From assembly GCA_025353725.1 (NCBI GenBank), contig JANXOF010000092.1, positions 104,947-168,946 of the forward strand: a stretch of DNA of 64,000 nucleotides. The letters run 5' to 3'. Numbering within the stretch: position 1 is the stretch's first letter; the number at the start of each line of letters is the position of its first letter. The notes below the pieces were generated by a model. It saw nothing but the letters and a program-made list of their open reading frames with translations. It searched no databases and was not told where the DNA came from. A program made the translations under genes and the position numbers. Below, in pieces: positions 27,098 through 36,917 of the stretch. Source of the stretch: Polyangiaceae bacterium. Lineage in GTDB: Bacteria > Myxococcota_A > Polyangia > Polyangiales > Polyangiaceae.

Positions 27098-29614
27098 TCA
27101 ACGAAGCGGGCGTTGTCCGCGACGATAGCGTCTCGCCACGATGCCGACAAACGGAAGCCACGCCGCGAAAGCGAGCGTACCCCACGGCGAGGAGCGTGGC
27201 TGGGGCCGCACCGCGCAGCCGAACAAGCCGAAGGAGTCGTCCGCTCGGAGGGCGCTCGACGCGTCCACGCACGCGTAGTCGCGGTTGCACGCGTAGCCCG
27301 CCGCGCAATCGAGCCCAGAGCCGCACTTCGCACGGCACGTTTCCCCCTGGCAGCTATAGGGAGTGCAGTCTCGCGGCGTGCCGTCGGGCGCGTAAACGGT
27401 GTGGGCTCCGTCACATGTGGTCGAGGGGACGCCGCACGTCCGGGTGACCGGGTTGCAGACGAACGTAGCGGAACACTCGGCACTCGTTTGGCATGCAAGG
27501 GCGCCACATGAAACCGCGTCGCGACACGTGTAAGGCGCACATGGCGTCGCTCCGTCGACGCAGCTTCCTGAGCCGTCGCACCGAAGCGCGTTCTCGACGC
27601 CCTCGGTGCATCGTGATGCGCCGCAGAGGGTCCCGCGGGTGTAAAGAGCGCACGCTCCGGCCCCGTCACAGACGCCCGACGCGGCGCACGTAGTCGCCGG
27701 AAGCGTAGGACAGTCGCCTTTCAAGTCGAGACCCGCCGCGACTGGCTCACACACGCCGTCTACGCCGCGCCCTTTTGTCGCTGATGAGCAGGCGGTGCAT
27801 GCGCTGTCGCACGCCCGGTCGCAACACACGCCGTCCACGCAAAATCCTGAGGCGCATTCTCCCGGACCCGTACAGCGGCCCGAGGATCCCAGCGACTCGA
27901 TGCGGAATACCTCAGCGGACTTCGAACGCTCACCAAGCGGAATGCCGCCCGATACGAGGACGGTACCGCCCGGAAGTGTCGCGACGCCTGCGTACGCTCG
28001 GCCGCTCGGCATGGCGCCGGAATCCGTCCATTTGTTTAGAATCGGATCATAGAGTTCCGTACTGTTCAAAGGGACAAACTGAGGATTAAAGCTAAACCCT
28101 ATATAGACATTGAGCCGACCGCCGAGCGACATCACGCGACCATCGGGGAGCAACGTGGCCATATGGCTCACCCGAGCCGACTTCATGGGTGCCGTGGGCG
28201 TCCAAAGATTGGACTTTGGGTCGTAGATTTCGGTCGTCGCGACGTAGCTAAGGTTGTTGGCGCCGCCCGTGATCAGGACTCGGCCGTCAGCAAGACTCGT
28301 CGCCGTGTGCTCGAGGCGGGCATCCGACATGCTTGGCCCCGCCGACCACACGGCCGTCGACGGATCGAAGATCTCTGTCGTACTGAAAAACGCCGAGCTC
28401 GGAAAGTTGCGTCCTCCGGCCACCAGCACCCGGCCATCCGGAAGGCGCGACGACGTATGGGCTAACCGACTGGTACTCATCGCCCCAGAGGGAGTCCAAC
28501 TTCGGCTTGTCGGGTCGTAGGTCTCCGAGGTCGCGGAGACGCTCCCACCGGCTGCCAAGACCTTTCCGTTGGTCAAGCGGACGAGGGGAAAGAACGCGCG
28601 CGAGCTCGAGAGCGATCCCACGGTCGACCAAGTGCCCGAGGCTGGGTCGTAGGTCTCGGCGGACGCTAGCGGCTGCCCCTGCGGGTTGTAACCACCGGCA
28701 ACGAGTACCTTTCCGTCGGCCAAAAGCGCCATTCCGAAGAGGCGTCGACCGATCGAAGCGGCGCCTGTGTTTGCCCATGTTCCGGTCGCTGGGTCGTAGA
28801 GTTCGGCGCCAGCGTCGGTCCCGCCCGCGACCAGGACGCGGCCATTGGGCAGTACAACTTGGCTGTTGTAGGTGTGGTCGAGCGCGAGTTTTGCGGTCGA
28901 TGTCCAAGCGGGATCGACCACAACGGGGTAGGTCAACGAAGCGCCGACCGCGCTTCCCCAATGTACGAGAACGCGGCAGCTCAAAGCGCCCGGGGCCACG
29001 ACGGGACGGCCCCACGGTGCGCGTGCGTCACGATCGGCGTCACACCCTGCAAGGTCGAGGCGCGCGGGCGACGGCTCACCCCGAGCGTCGGTCACGTAAG
29101 GCGCGGCCACCCGAAGGCGCGGCACTCCGCCCGCATCGAGCATCTCGAGTGAGTTTGCGACCAAGCGTAACCCCGCAACGGCGTCGAGCTCGATCCGATA
29201 CGCGATCGATTCCGTGTCGGGTTTTCGCTCGAACCGGACGAAGTCCTCCGCGCCATCGTCCGACACGCGGTAGCTCATGTCGACACCGTCCCCGAGAGCT
29301 TTGGAAAACCGAACGACGTTGCCCTTTTGCTCGGCAAAAACGGGACGCGCGGTCTCAAGCGCAAACGCAACGGCAACGGGCGAAGCGACGTCCGCCACGC
29401 GCGTGAGTCCTGATCCGTAACGAGGCAATTCGACACGCGCGCTCGATGGGGCGAACCTCGGCGTACCGGCCGCATGCCCGGAAGATTCCTTCGAAACGTC
29501 GCCGATCGGTGACGAAGCGACGCGATCGACGGGGTCCGACGAACACGTGATCGAGAGCACGCACAACGCGAAAACGCCCAAGCCAGCCGCGCGTTTCGGC
29601 GAACCTAAGCTCAC
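27098..29614 (-). CDS. Secreted Kelch-repeat, Cys-rich protein with MYXO-CTERM-like tail
   Basis: A GTG at 29614 overlaps the upstream stop (GTGA) and starts 838 residues with a lipoprotein-type signal (VFALCVLSITCSS). After a 200-residue beta-rich domain come about six Kelch units (roughly 240-570), each with a form of LPNGRVLVAGGTxxxxELYDPATGTW, predicting a beta-propeller. A Cys-rich region (about 578-800; CASGFCVDGVCCDRACDSAC and similar) resembles extracellular disulfide modules. The last 30 residues (GCAVRPQPRSSPWG, hydrophobic helix, RRYRR) look like a MYXO-CTERM sorting tail with one Cys. It is likely surface-displayed. It is a tandem paralogue of the next gene upstream. Confidence 0.88.
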   Translation of the reverse strand: MSLGSPKRAAGLGVFALCVLSITCSSDPVDRVASSPIGDVSKESSGHAAGTPRFAPSSARVELPRYGSGLTRVADVASPVAVAFALETARPVFAEQKGNVVRFSKALGDGVDMSYRVSDDGAEDFVRFERKPDTESIAYRIELDAVAGLRLVANSLEMLDAGGVPRLRVAAPYVTDARGEPSPARLDLAGCDADRDARAPWGRPVVAPGALSCRVLVHWGSAVGASLTYPVVVDPAWTSTAKLALDHTYNSQVVLPNGRVLVAGGTDAGAELYDPATGTWANTGAASIGRRLFGMALLADGKVLVAGGYNPQGQPLASAETYDPASGTWSTVGSLSSSRAFFPLVRLTNGKVLAAGGSVSATSETYDPTSRSWTPSGAMSTSRLAHTSSRLPDGRVLVAGGRNFPSSAFFSTTEIFDPSTAVWSAGPSMSDARLEHTATSLADGRVLITGGANNLSYVATTEIYDPKSNLWTPTAPMKSARVSHMATLLPDGRVMSLGGRLNVYIGFSFNPQFVPLNSTELYDPILNKWTDSGAMPSGRAYAGVATLPGGTVLVSGGIPLGERSKSAEVFRIESLGSSGRCTGPGECASGFCVDGVCCDRACDSACTACSSATKGRGVDGVCEPVAAGLDLKGDCPTLPATTCAASGVCDGAGACALYTRGTLCGASRCTEGVENALRCDGSGSCVDGATPCAPYTCRDAVSCGALACQTSAECSATFVCNPVTRTCGVPSTTCDGAHTVYAPDGTPRDCTPYSCQGETCRAKCGSGLDCAAGYACNRDYACVDASSALRADDSFGLFGCAVRPQPRSSPWGTLAFAAWLPFVGIVARRYRRGQRPLR

Positions 29615-32115
29615 GACGCACCTCGACAACGATTGCGTCGCGAACGGAGTCGGACCGCGGTGAGGACACTGAGTAGAAGCCAACCCGACCCGGCCGCAGC
29701 GCTTCTCCGACCCCACCCGACAGCGCAGAAGCCCTCCCCCGCTCCGCTTGTCTGCGCCGCCGAGAGCGGCAGGCAAACAGCGTCGCGGCTGCAGGCGGCA
29801 ACGGCCGCGCAGTCGAGCCCCGAGGCGCAAGCGGTCTTGCACACCTGCCCCTCGCAGGCGAAGGGCGCGCACTCCGTGGTCGTGCCGTCTGCGTTGTCAA
29901 GGGTGTGGGCGCCATCGCACTTCGGCGGACGCGGAAAGCAGGTCGACGACGCGACGTCGCAAGCGAATCGCTTCGCGCACTCCGCATCGGTCGTGCAGGC
30001 CGTTCGACACGAAGTCGGCGTGTCGCAAGCGTACGCGCCGCACGTCGCGACGACTTCGGCACACGCACCTCGGCCATCACAGGCCGCACTCAGGCGACCG
30101 TCGGAGGTGCACGCGGGCGCCTTGCAAACAAAGCCGGCCACAAAGAACTCGCACGCGCCCTTGCCCGTGCACATTCCAGTCGTTCCGCAGGAAGTCGGAG
30201 TGCTCGCAGGGCATAAGCCGTGCGGCTCCGGCTGAGCCGCGACGGCTCCGCAGACTCCGTCGGGCCCGGCCCCTTTCAGCGCGGCAGAGCAGGCGTAACA
30301 GGCGGCGCGGCAGTCTTGATCGCAGCATACGCCGTCGGCGCAGTGACCCGTCTTGCACTGCCCGTCCGCGACGCACGCTCCACCACCGGACAGCGGAGTG
30401 AAAAGGTCATCGCCCGACGAATTCTGATCGCCCACTCCGCCAATGATGAGGACGCGCCCGTCAGGCAGCGTCGCGGCCCCGTGGTACGCGTGCGGGTGAA
30501 CCATCGGCCCCGCGTCCAGCCAGCGATTGGATTCCGGATCGTAAACCTCGGAGCTGGCCAAGGCTGGCCCCATCCATCCCCCGGCGAGGAGCACCCGCCC
30601 GTCCGCAAGCAGGTTTGCCGTGGGCGATCCACGTAGGCTGATGTGCGGTCCGGTCGCCGTCCACGAGTTGGAGGCGGGATCGTAGACCTCGCCGTTCGCG
30701 GAGGGTGCAGCGCCCGCGCCCCCGGCGACAAGCACCTTGCCGCTGGTGAGCGTCACCGACGCGTGAGACCCACGCGCGGCGAGCATCGGAGCCGCAGGCG
30801 TCCAGGTCCCCGTTTGAGGGTCAAAGATCTCCGCGGTAGCGACAGGCGATCGAGCCGCGTCGATCCCGCCCGCGACGAGCACCCTTCCATTCGGTAAGCG
30901 ATTCGCCGTTCCGCTCAGATGGGAGGCGGTCGGAGCGGCGGCTTGGGTCCACGAATTGAGCGACGGATTATAAAGTTGAGCGACGGCGGCTCCGAGGACC
31001 AGTACGCGACCATCGAGCAACGCGGACGACATCCGCACGTCGTTCGCGACGGGTTGGCCCGCAGGCGACCACGTTCCCGTCGTGGGGTTAAAGCTCTCGG
31101 CGCTGGCCCTCGAAGCCTGCGACGTTCCAGTCCCAGCGGCACAAAGCAACTTGCCACCGGGCAACGGAGCCATCGTCACGCAGCAAGGGTCGGTCTTGCT
31201 TCCCGTCGCGGCCCACGTCCCGCTTGCCGGATCGTAAAGCTCGCTCGTGGGGATGCAATCCACAAAGCCCTGTCCAAAAAAACCAATGCCCCCAGCCACG
31301 AGAACGCGTCCGGTGGCCGTTGGGCTGACACCGAAATAGCTTCTTCCCTGTGGCGATACCTGCGCGGTCGACCACGCCGGATCCACCACCAGAGGATACG
31401 CATCGGCCTCCGCGTCCCACGTGATCAACACCTCGCACGAAGACGCACCTGGGAGGGTCGGAAGGCGTCCCCAAGGCGGTCTTGGGTCGGTGTCGACCGC
31501 GCAGCCCGCCACGGCCACGGCGCCGGCCAGCGTGTTGCCAGAGGCCGTCACCACGGTTGGAGCCGCCATTCGGAGTCTGGGAGTCCCGTCGAAATCGAGA
31601 AATTCGAGCACGTTCGCGATGAGGCGCAGCCCCGAGGTTCGGGAAACATCGACACCATAAGACAACGCGGCGCGCGACGGTTTCGAAGCAAAGTAGGCAT
31701 AGTCTTCAACGCCAGTTCCGAAGACGCGAACAGAGAGATCGGCGTCGTCGCCCAATGCGGCGCGATAGATGACCGAGTCCCCGATCACGACGCCCGCCAC
31801 AGGTCGCGCGCCTTCGGACCAAAACGCGATTTCCATTCCCGAGGAGTCGTCGGAGAGACGGATTCGTCCGCGCGCTTCTCGCGGTAACGTAACGTGCGCC
31901 GACGGCCGTGTCTGCTGACGATCGAGATCAAGGCGAAGGGCGTCGTGGACAACCTCGCGTATCTCACTTTGCTCCGCCAGCGCAGGGCCAGAATTTGATT
32001 GCTTTGAAATCGAAACAGAATCGAGATTCTGCAATCCAGTGAACGAAATCGCGAGACCTACTAAACAGAGAACGAAGGCCGAGCTCAACCCTTGGTTCGT
32101 TCGAACGCCCGCCAC
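29611..32115 (-). CDS. Secreted Kelch-repeat, Cys-rich protein, tandem paralogue
   Basis: 834 residues with the same order of domains as its downstream neighbour: signal peptide (FVLCLVGLAISFTGL), beta-rich N-domain, Kelch propeller (about 255-570; LLADGRVLLAGGWMGPALAS, LPDGRVLIIGGVGDQ), Cys-rich region (577-790; CKTGHCADGVCCDQDCRAAC), and a C-terminal Cys-helix-Arg tail (GFCAVGWGRR ... RLRSRRNR). Divergence between the copies is high in the Kelch part and low in the Cys-rich scaffolding, so the duplication is old. Its start lies 58 bases after the PEGA gene, suggesting one operon with the kinase. Ligand unknown. Confidence 0.88.
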   Translation of the reverse strand: MAGVRTNQGLSSAFVLCLVGLAISFTGLQNLDSVSISKQSNSGPALAEQSEIREVVHDALRLDLDRQQTRPSAHVTLPREARGRIRLSDDSSGMEIAFWSEGARPVAGVVIGDSVIYRAALGDDADLSVRVFGTGVEDYAYFASKPSRAALSYGVDVSRTSGLRLIANVLEFLDFDGTPRLRMAAPTVVTASGNTLAGAVAVAGCAVDTDPRPPWGRLPTLPGASSCEVLITWDAEADAYPLVVDPAWSTAQVSPQGRSYFGVSPTATGRVLVAGGIGFFGQGFVDCIPTSELYDPASGTWAATGSKTDPCCVTMAPLPGGKLLCAAGTGTSQASRASAESFNPTTGTWSPAGQPVANDVRMSSALLDGRVLVLGAAVAQLYNPSLNSWTQAAAPTASHLSGTANRLPNGRVLVAGGIDAARSPVATAEIFDPQTGTWTPAAPMLAARGSHASVTLTSGKVLVAGGAGAAPSANGEVYDPASNSWTATGPHISLRGSPTANLLADGRVLLAGGWMGPALASSEVYDPESNRWLDAGPMVHPHAYHGAATLPDGRVLIIGGVGDQNSSGDDLFTPLSGGGACVADGQCKTGHCADGVCCDQDCRAACYACSAALKGAGPDGVCGAVAAQPEPHGLCPASTPTSCGTTGMCTGKGACEFFVAGFVCKAPACTSDGRLSAACDGRGACAEVVATCGAYACDTPTSCRTACTTDAECAKRFACDVASSTCFPRPPKCDGAHTLDNADGTTTECAPFACEGQVCKTACASGLDCAAVAACSRDAVCLPLSAAQTSGAGEGFCAVGWGRRSAAAGSGWLLLSVLTAVRLRSRRNRCRGAS

Positions 32116-32173
32116 GGTCTTATTCTATCCGCCCGAGCACGCGAGCGGAAGCCAAGCGCTACAGGCATTTTGC

Positions 32174-33913
32174 CTACAAGGACGCGCCTAGCGACAGCAT
32201 GGGAGAAATCAAAAAAGTGGCTCCGCCAAGGAGCGTTTGTTCGCCAAAACGAGCAAACCCGATGGCGGGTGTCACAACGTCGCTTTTGTCTTTCCATGAC
32301 GGCGTATGTGTTGCGATGCACGCTAGAAGCTCGACGCCGAACCGCAGCTCGAACGTTCGACTGAGTTCGCGCGCGACAAACAACTCGGGGCTAACGTACG
32401 CGTTGACGATTCCAGGCGCTTCTTCGATGTTGCCAACGGCGTAGCCCGCCGTGGCACCGTTCGCCGGGATATCCGCCTTACGCACATCGCTCATCGATCC
32501 GACGAGCGCTCCGACGCCGAGGCGGCCGCCCCACACCCAGCCCGTCCCGAATCGAAAGCCAGCGGAAGCGCCGAGCATTGCCGCACGTAACTCAAGCTCG
32601 TCATCCGCCGTGCCGAGGCTCTGGCGTACCCCGTTTGGCCACTCCTGCAGCGTCACGGGACGACCGGTAAGTGCTTGGCGAATCCGTAGGTAACCTACAT
32701 CGAGGGAAAAGCCCAGTCCGCGGGGTAATTCGTAGCCCGCGCGCAACGCAACCCGCTGACCGAATGGCAACGATCGCTCGCAGGCGCCTTCACAGCCGGA
32801 TTCGACCGTCCCGCCGAACGTCGACGTGAGCAGGACGCCGACGCGCGCCTCAAGCACGAAGCGCGGGCGCCTCAGGTCGCCCCAAAGTGACGAGTTTGGG
32901 TCGCGCTCCAGCGAGAGAGCCTGGACGGTGCGGCTGCCCTTGCTCGAATTGAGAGCACGCGTGACTGGCAAGAATCCGCTTTTTGCCGCATCGAGCTTGT
33001 GCGGCCCCGTCCGTACACGTCCCTCCCACAAACCTCGCCCGAGGACGACGCCGTCGAGCGCGACGCTTGCGTCTCGAGGGTTTGGGTCGACGCGCAGTTC
33101 GGCATCAAGTGGCTCCAACGCGAGTCGAAGTGTACTGGTTTGCGCGCGGCGTACCGGAGCCGTAGCGGGCTGCGTTCCTAGAGATCCCGTGCCTCGCAGG
33201 CTAACGGTGTGATCGCCGGGAGCGAGTCGGCCGGTCCAAGGCGTCTTCCCGAGCAGCGTACCGTCGACGACCACGGCGGCCTCCTTACCGCTTGCCTCCA
33301 ACACCGAAAGTTCGCCCGACTCCGTCAGCGGCGGGAGAGCCGCCTTGACGACCTTCCGCTGACCGCTAGCGACCTCGATTCGGACCTCGAACGGCAGATA
33401 TCCTTCTTTGTAGACTCTCACCATGTGAGAGCCGCCGGTCACACGAATAAGTGCAACGGGCGATGTGCCAAAGGCCCGACCGTCGACCAGCACTTGCGCT
33501 CCCAGCTCTGGCGATTGAACGTCGATGAAACCGAGAAAGGCCTCCAGCTCTTTTAGTTCGCGATCGATCACCCATCGGTCCTCGACAGGCATTTCTGGAT
33601 ACCGCACGATCATGGCTTGCAAAAGGTCGAGAGCCTCGTCCATGCGCCTGAGCTTCCGAAGGCAAACGGCCGCGTTTTTGGTGGCGCCCCGCGTCGGGTA
33701 GAGGTCGTTTGCCCGACTGAATTCAGCGAGCGCGCCGTCCCACGCCATGCTTTCGGAAAGAGCGACTCCGCGCTCGAAATGGGTGCGCGCCTCGGCCTTC
33801 TGCGGATCGTCCTTGGCCGACCAGGCCGTCGCTGGAGCAAACGAAACCGCCATCGCAAACGCGATACTAAAGAAACGGTGTGAGGCGTTCCGCCAACGTG
33901 GGCAGGGACTCAT
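32174..33913 (-). CDS. PEGA/TPR protein with C-terminal beta-barrel-like domain
   Basis: The ATG at 33913 gives 579 residues with a signal peptide (FSIAFAMAVSFAPATAWSA). A TPR-like segment follows (ARTHFERGVALSESMAWDGA; residues about 30-120). Then come three PEGA-type beta modules (about 135-350; VLVDGRAFGTSPVALIRVTG, VVVDGTLLGKTPWTGRL, VALDGVVLGRGLWEGRV). The C-terminal 220 residues (RFVLEARVGVLLTSTF, LGFSLDVGYLRI, SAGFRFGTGW) read like an outer-membrane barrel. It probably sits in the outer membrane with PEGA modules in the periplasm. It lies between the kinase (45 bases away) and the two Kelch genes. Confidence 0.8.
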   Translation of the reverse strand: MSPCPRWRNASHRFFSIAFAMAVSFAPATAWSAKDDPQKAEARTHFERGVALSESMAWDGALAEFSRANDLYPTRGATKNAAVCLRKLRRMDEALDLLQAMIVRYPEMPVEDRWVIDRELKELEAFLGFIDVQSPELGAQVLVDGRAFGTSPVALIRVTGGSHMVRVYKEGYLPFEVRIEVASGQRKVVKAALPPLTESGELSVLEASGKEAAVVVDGTLLGKTPWTGRLAPGDHTVSLRGTGSLGTQPATAPVRRAQTSTLRLALEPLDAELRVDPNPRDASVALDGVVLGRGLWEGRVRTGPHKLDAAKSGFLPVTRALNSSKGSRTVQALSLERDPNSSLWGDLRRPRFVLEARVGVLLTSTFGGTVESGCEGACERSLPFGQRVALRAGYELPRGLGFSLDVGYLRIRQALTGRPVTLQEWPNGVRQSLGTADDELELRAAMLGASAGFRFGTGWVWGGRLGVGALVGSMSDVRKADIPANGATAGYAVGNIEEAPGIVNAYVSPELFVARELSRTFELRFGVELLACIATHTPSWKDKSDVVTPAIGFARFGEQTLLGGATFLISPMLSLGASL

Positions 33914-33958
33914 AGTCTTTCGTTGCGTGCCAAGTTTAACCAATGCGGCCGCGGTACT

Positions 33959-35647
33959 TCATTCGAATTTGCTGTCGATCCGAAGGTCTCCGCGGTCCTT
34001 TGCTTTGACTTGCGGAAGCGCGCGCGCCTCGGTTTTCCCGGTCGCCCCCTCAGCAGCTTTCCCATCGCTACCTGCGAGGGCTCGGACGCCTTTGGCGGCC
34101 CCTGTCGTCGTGACCGACGAAGCGATAGCCACCTTGCTCTGCGGTGTGGCCGGTGCTTCGGCGGGCAACACGACCTCTTCGGGTCGCGCTCCCTTTTCAG
34201 TAAAGATCACGTCCACCGAGGCTTCGCGTGAGCCTAGTTTAATTCGTAGTTTATGAACGCTACCCGCGACCCCGACGATAGGCACGAAATCACCCTCGAT
34301 CGTCACCGCCGCCCCGTCGACCTCTACGCTAACGCCCGGAGGTCCTACGCGGATGTGTTCCTCTCGAGCGGCGCCGCCTTGGTGAAGCGCACGGCTCGCT
34401 ATCGCCATCGGGCCCGCGGTTGACTTGGCACGGTCCGACATTCCCGTCTCCGACTTCCCATGAGGCAAGCGCTTTAAGAGGACCACACCCGCAGTCGCCG
34501 ACACTCCGACCGACAACGCGACAACGCCAAGCCATAGGCGACGTCTCTTGTGTAGCGGCGTCGGGACGAGACTCGAAGCAAGCCCAAGGCCCGTGCTGCC
34601 CCCGAATGTACAAAGAATCGTGTCGTGAGCGAGCGCCGCGTCATTCGGCTTTTTCGGACGAATGTGAGGTTGCGACCCGCTACTCGTAACGAGCTGCGGA
34701 GTCGCGACTCGCGCGGGAACGATGCTCCCGCGCTCGGCCACAGTGAGCGGCACGACCATGTCGTGAACGATCTGACCGCGATGGACGACAAACGGAGCGA
34801 GTTGCTGCGCAAACTCTGCAGCGGATTGAATCCGCTGAGCCACGTCGCGCGTGAGCGCGTGGGCGACGACAGCAGCGAGTTCCCCGTTTACCCATGGCGC
34901 GAGCTGCTGGACCGACGGCGCGTCTTGAGAGCACACCGAGAGGATCACTTCGCCAAGCGACCCCGCGCTATCGAAGGGCGTCTGGCCTGTGAGGCATTTG
35001 AAGAGCGCGACGCCAAGCGACCAGACGTCTGCGCGGTGATCGATTGTTTTTAGGCTCCTTACTTGCTCGGGCGACATGTAGTGAGGCGAGCCAATCATCG
35101 TGCCGGTTTCTGTGAGCGTGCCTGCATCGGAAGTGAGAGTGGCGCAATCCACCTTTGCAATTCCAAAGTCGAGCACTTTGGCAACGACGCTTCCCGAGTC
35201 ATCGCGACTCAGGAAGATGTTGCCAGGCTTGATATCTCGATGAACCACCCCCGCCTCGTGTGCCTTGGCGAGCCCGGCGCAGACCTGAACGATAATCGCG
35301 GCTGCCAGCGACGGTGGCAGCGGTCCGAGTCGTCGAATGAGTTGGGCAAGGTCCTCACCCGCGAGCAGCTCCATGGCGATGAAATGTTCGCCCGCCGCCG
35401 AATCCGTACCGGCGTCAAAAACCTGGACGACGTGCCGCGTCGCGAGGCCACCGGCCGCGAGCGCCTCGCGCTGAAAACGGGCCACGGCCAGGTGGGTGGC
35501 CTCATCGCTCCGGTTGTTGGTACGCATAAGTTTCAGGGCGACGCGGTGCCCCGTCTGGATGTTCGCGGCCTCGTAGACCGCACCCATCCCGCCGCGACCC
35601 AATTCGCGGAGAATGCGATACTTGCTGGCGATGATCGTTTCGATCAT
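33959..35647 (-). CDS. Transmembrane Ser/Thr protein kinase with PEGA-like extracytoplasmic domain
   Basis: 562 residues. The N-terminal Hanks-type kinase (about 9-270) is complete: LGRGGMGAVYEA glycine loop, VALKLM Lys, VVHRDIKPGNIFL catalytic loop, VLDFGIAKVD, and GSPHYMSPEQ activation segment. A single membrane helix follows at about 370-392 (WLGVVALSVGVSATAGVVLL). Then comes a small beta domain with VSVEVDGAAVTIEGDFVPI, similar to PEGA modules. It is probably a receptor kinase; ligand and substrates are unknown. As first gene of a four-gene unit with a PEGA barrel protein and two Kelch proteins, it may sense or control that surface complex. Confidence 0.92.
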   Translation of the reverse strand: MIETIIASKYRILRELGRGGMGAVYEAANIQTGHRVALKLMRTNNRSDEATHLAVARFQREALAAGGLATRHVVQVFDAGTDSAAGEHFIAMELLAGEDLAQLIRRLGPLPPSLAAAIIVQVCAGLAKAHEAGVVHRDIKPGNIFLSRDDSGSVVAKVLDFGIAKVDCATLTSDAGTLTETGTMIGSPHYMSPEQVRSLKTIDHRADVWSLGVALFKCLTGQTPFDSAGSLGEVILSVCSQDAPSVQQLAPWVNGELAAVVAHALTRDVAQRIQSAAEFAQQLAPFVVHRGQIVHDMVVPLTVAERGSIVPARVATPQLVTSSGSQPHIRPKKPNDAALAHDTILCTFGGSTGLGLASSLVPTPLHKRRRLWLGVVALSVGVSATAGVVLLKRLPHGKSETGMSDRAKSTAGPMAIASRALHQGGAAREEHIRVGPPGVSVEVDGAAVTIEGDFVPIVGVAGSVHKLRIKLGSREASVDVIFTEKGARPEEVVLPAEAPATPQSKVAIASSVTTTGAAKGVRALAGSDGKAAEGATGKTEARALPQVKAKDRGDLRIDSKFE

Positions 35648-35831
35648 TCTCAGCGGTGTATTCTATCTGCACTACTCTGAAGCGCTGCTGTAATTGTAGC
35701 GTGTGCGGACGCATTCGATGTGTCTTGATGCTACTGCCCTCACGGATATCTCCTCGTGTGTGACGGCGAGGGATAGGGGACCACCTGACCTTTCGTCCCC
35801 CATCAACAGGACGTGCTTCGCTTTTAGCTTG

Positions 35832-36297
35832 TCAGACGGCGGTAAAAACCGCCTCGATCGATGCACACGTAACGGCGCGCACGAGCCATGATGCCAATAA
35901 AGCCGAGTCCCGGCAGGCGAGGACTTCCGCATGGCGATGGGTAAGCAGAGTCCAGCCGCGCGCGGACAGCACGGTGAGAAGCTCCTTCGCGGCCCCCTCG
36001 TGACGCCCTTCGTCGCGCCCCTCGTCCCGGACTGCGCCGATACTTGCGTAGCCTGCGCGCTGGAGAAGGTTCCACAACGTCGCTTCGTGCGCACTTCTTC
36101 GGTCCCAAAGGGCTTCAGCCAGAATTGGGTTTTGAAGCACTCCGGGCGCCGTCAGAAGATCGCCACTGGTCTTCGTGACTACGGCTTTGCCTTACTCGTA
36201 GATCTCGACCCGCCGCGGCCCCACCAGTCGAATGACCCAAACCCAACGAGTGCCCGCCTGGAGAAAGTCGGCGACTTTTGACTGAAGCCGTGTGTTC
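35832..36297 (-). pseudogene. Decayed Uma2-family gene (5' truncated, nonsense codon)
   Basis: In one minus-strand frame, LQSKVADFLQAGTRWVWVI and GPRRVEIYE are followed by a TAA stop (36189-36191), after which the same frame continues GKAVVTKTSGDLLTAPGV, LQNPILAEALWDRRSAHEA and GAVRDEGRDEGRHEG. Together these are the C-terminal half of a Uma2-type protein plus its usual EGRxEG extension. The N-terminal half, including the catalytic Asp, is absent upstream of about 36297. Nonsense plus truncation mark it as a pseudogene. Confidence 0.7.
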
Positions 36298-36374
36298 GAG
36301 CAAATCGCAGAAGCCGCACCGCGTCTCGACCTCGGTCGACGTTCGGGTCGCTGAGTGTGAGAATCTAACGTCGC

Positions 36375-36854
36375 ATGACGAAAACGCCCATACGCCCCGC
36401 ACCAGGTCAAGAATCCGTTTGGGACTACCCCCGACCCCCACGCATTGAGCCGACGCCGCGGCGAATTCGCGTCGAGTTTGGCGGCGTCACCATCGTCGAC
36501 AGCGTCCGTGCGCGGAGGGTCCTCGAGACCAGTCACCCGCCTGTCTATTATGTACCTCTCGAAGACGTGCGAGAAAGCCATCTCGTGGCCGCCGTCCGTG
36601 CGACGCATTGCGAGTTCAAAGGCGTCGCGCGCTACTTCGAAGTGCGCGCGGGCGCGCGGGTCGAGACCGACGCCGCTTGGACCTACGACGACGGACCGCT
36701 TGCGCGTCACGTCGCGTTTTACGCCTCGCGGATGGACGCATGCTGGGTCGACGACGAGCGCGTAACGCCGCAGCCGGGCGCGTTCTACGGCGGCTGGATC
36801 ACGAGCGACATCGTCGGCCCGTTCAAGGGTGGTCCGGGCACGATGGGCTGGTGA
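36375..36854 (+). CDS. DUF427 domain protein
   Basis: 159 residues with one DUF427 barrel: RRIRVEFGGVTIVDSVRA, the conserved Pro/Tyr-rich HPPVYYVPLEDV, and TAAWTYDDGP-like AWTYDDGPLARHVAFYASRMD. The family has no established enzymatic role. It stands alone between the Uma2 pseudogene and the sigma-factor operon, which converges on it. Confidence 0.85.
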   Translation: MTKTPIRPAPGQESVWDYPRPPRIEPTPRRIRVEFGGVTIVDSVRARRVLETSHPPVYYVPLEDVRESHLVAAVRATHCEFKGVARYFEVRAGARVETDAAWTYDDGPLARHVAFYASRMDACWVDDERVTPQPGAFYGGWITSDIVGPFKGGPGTMGW

Positions 36855-36917
36855 GCCCGCACGGGCCAACCCGATACGACCGTCTCTCGGGCAGCACACT
36901 CGCCATCACGCCCAGAC

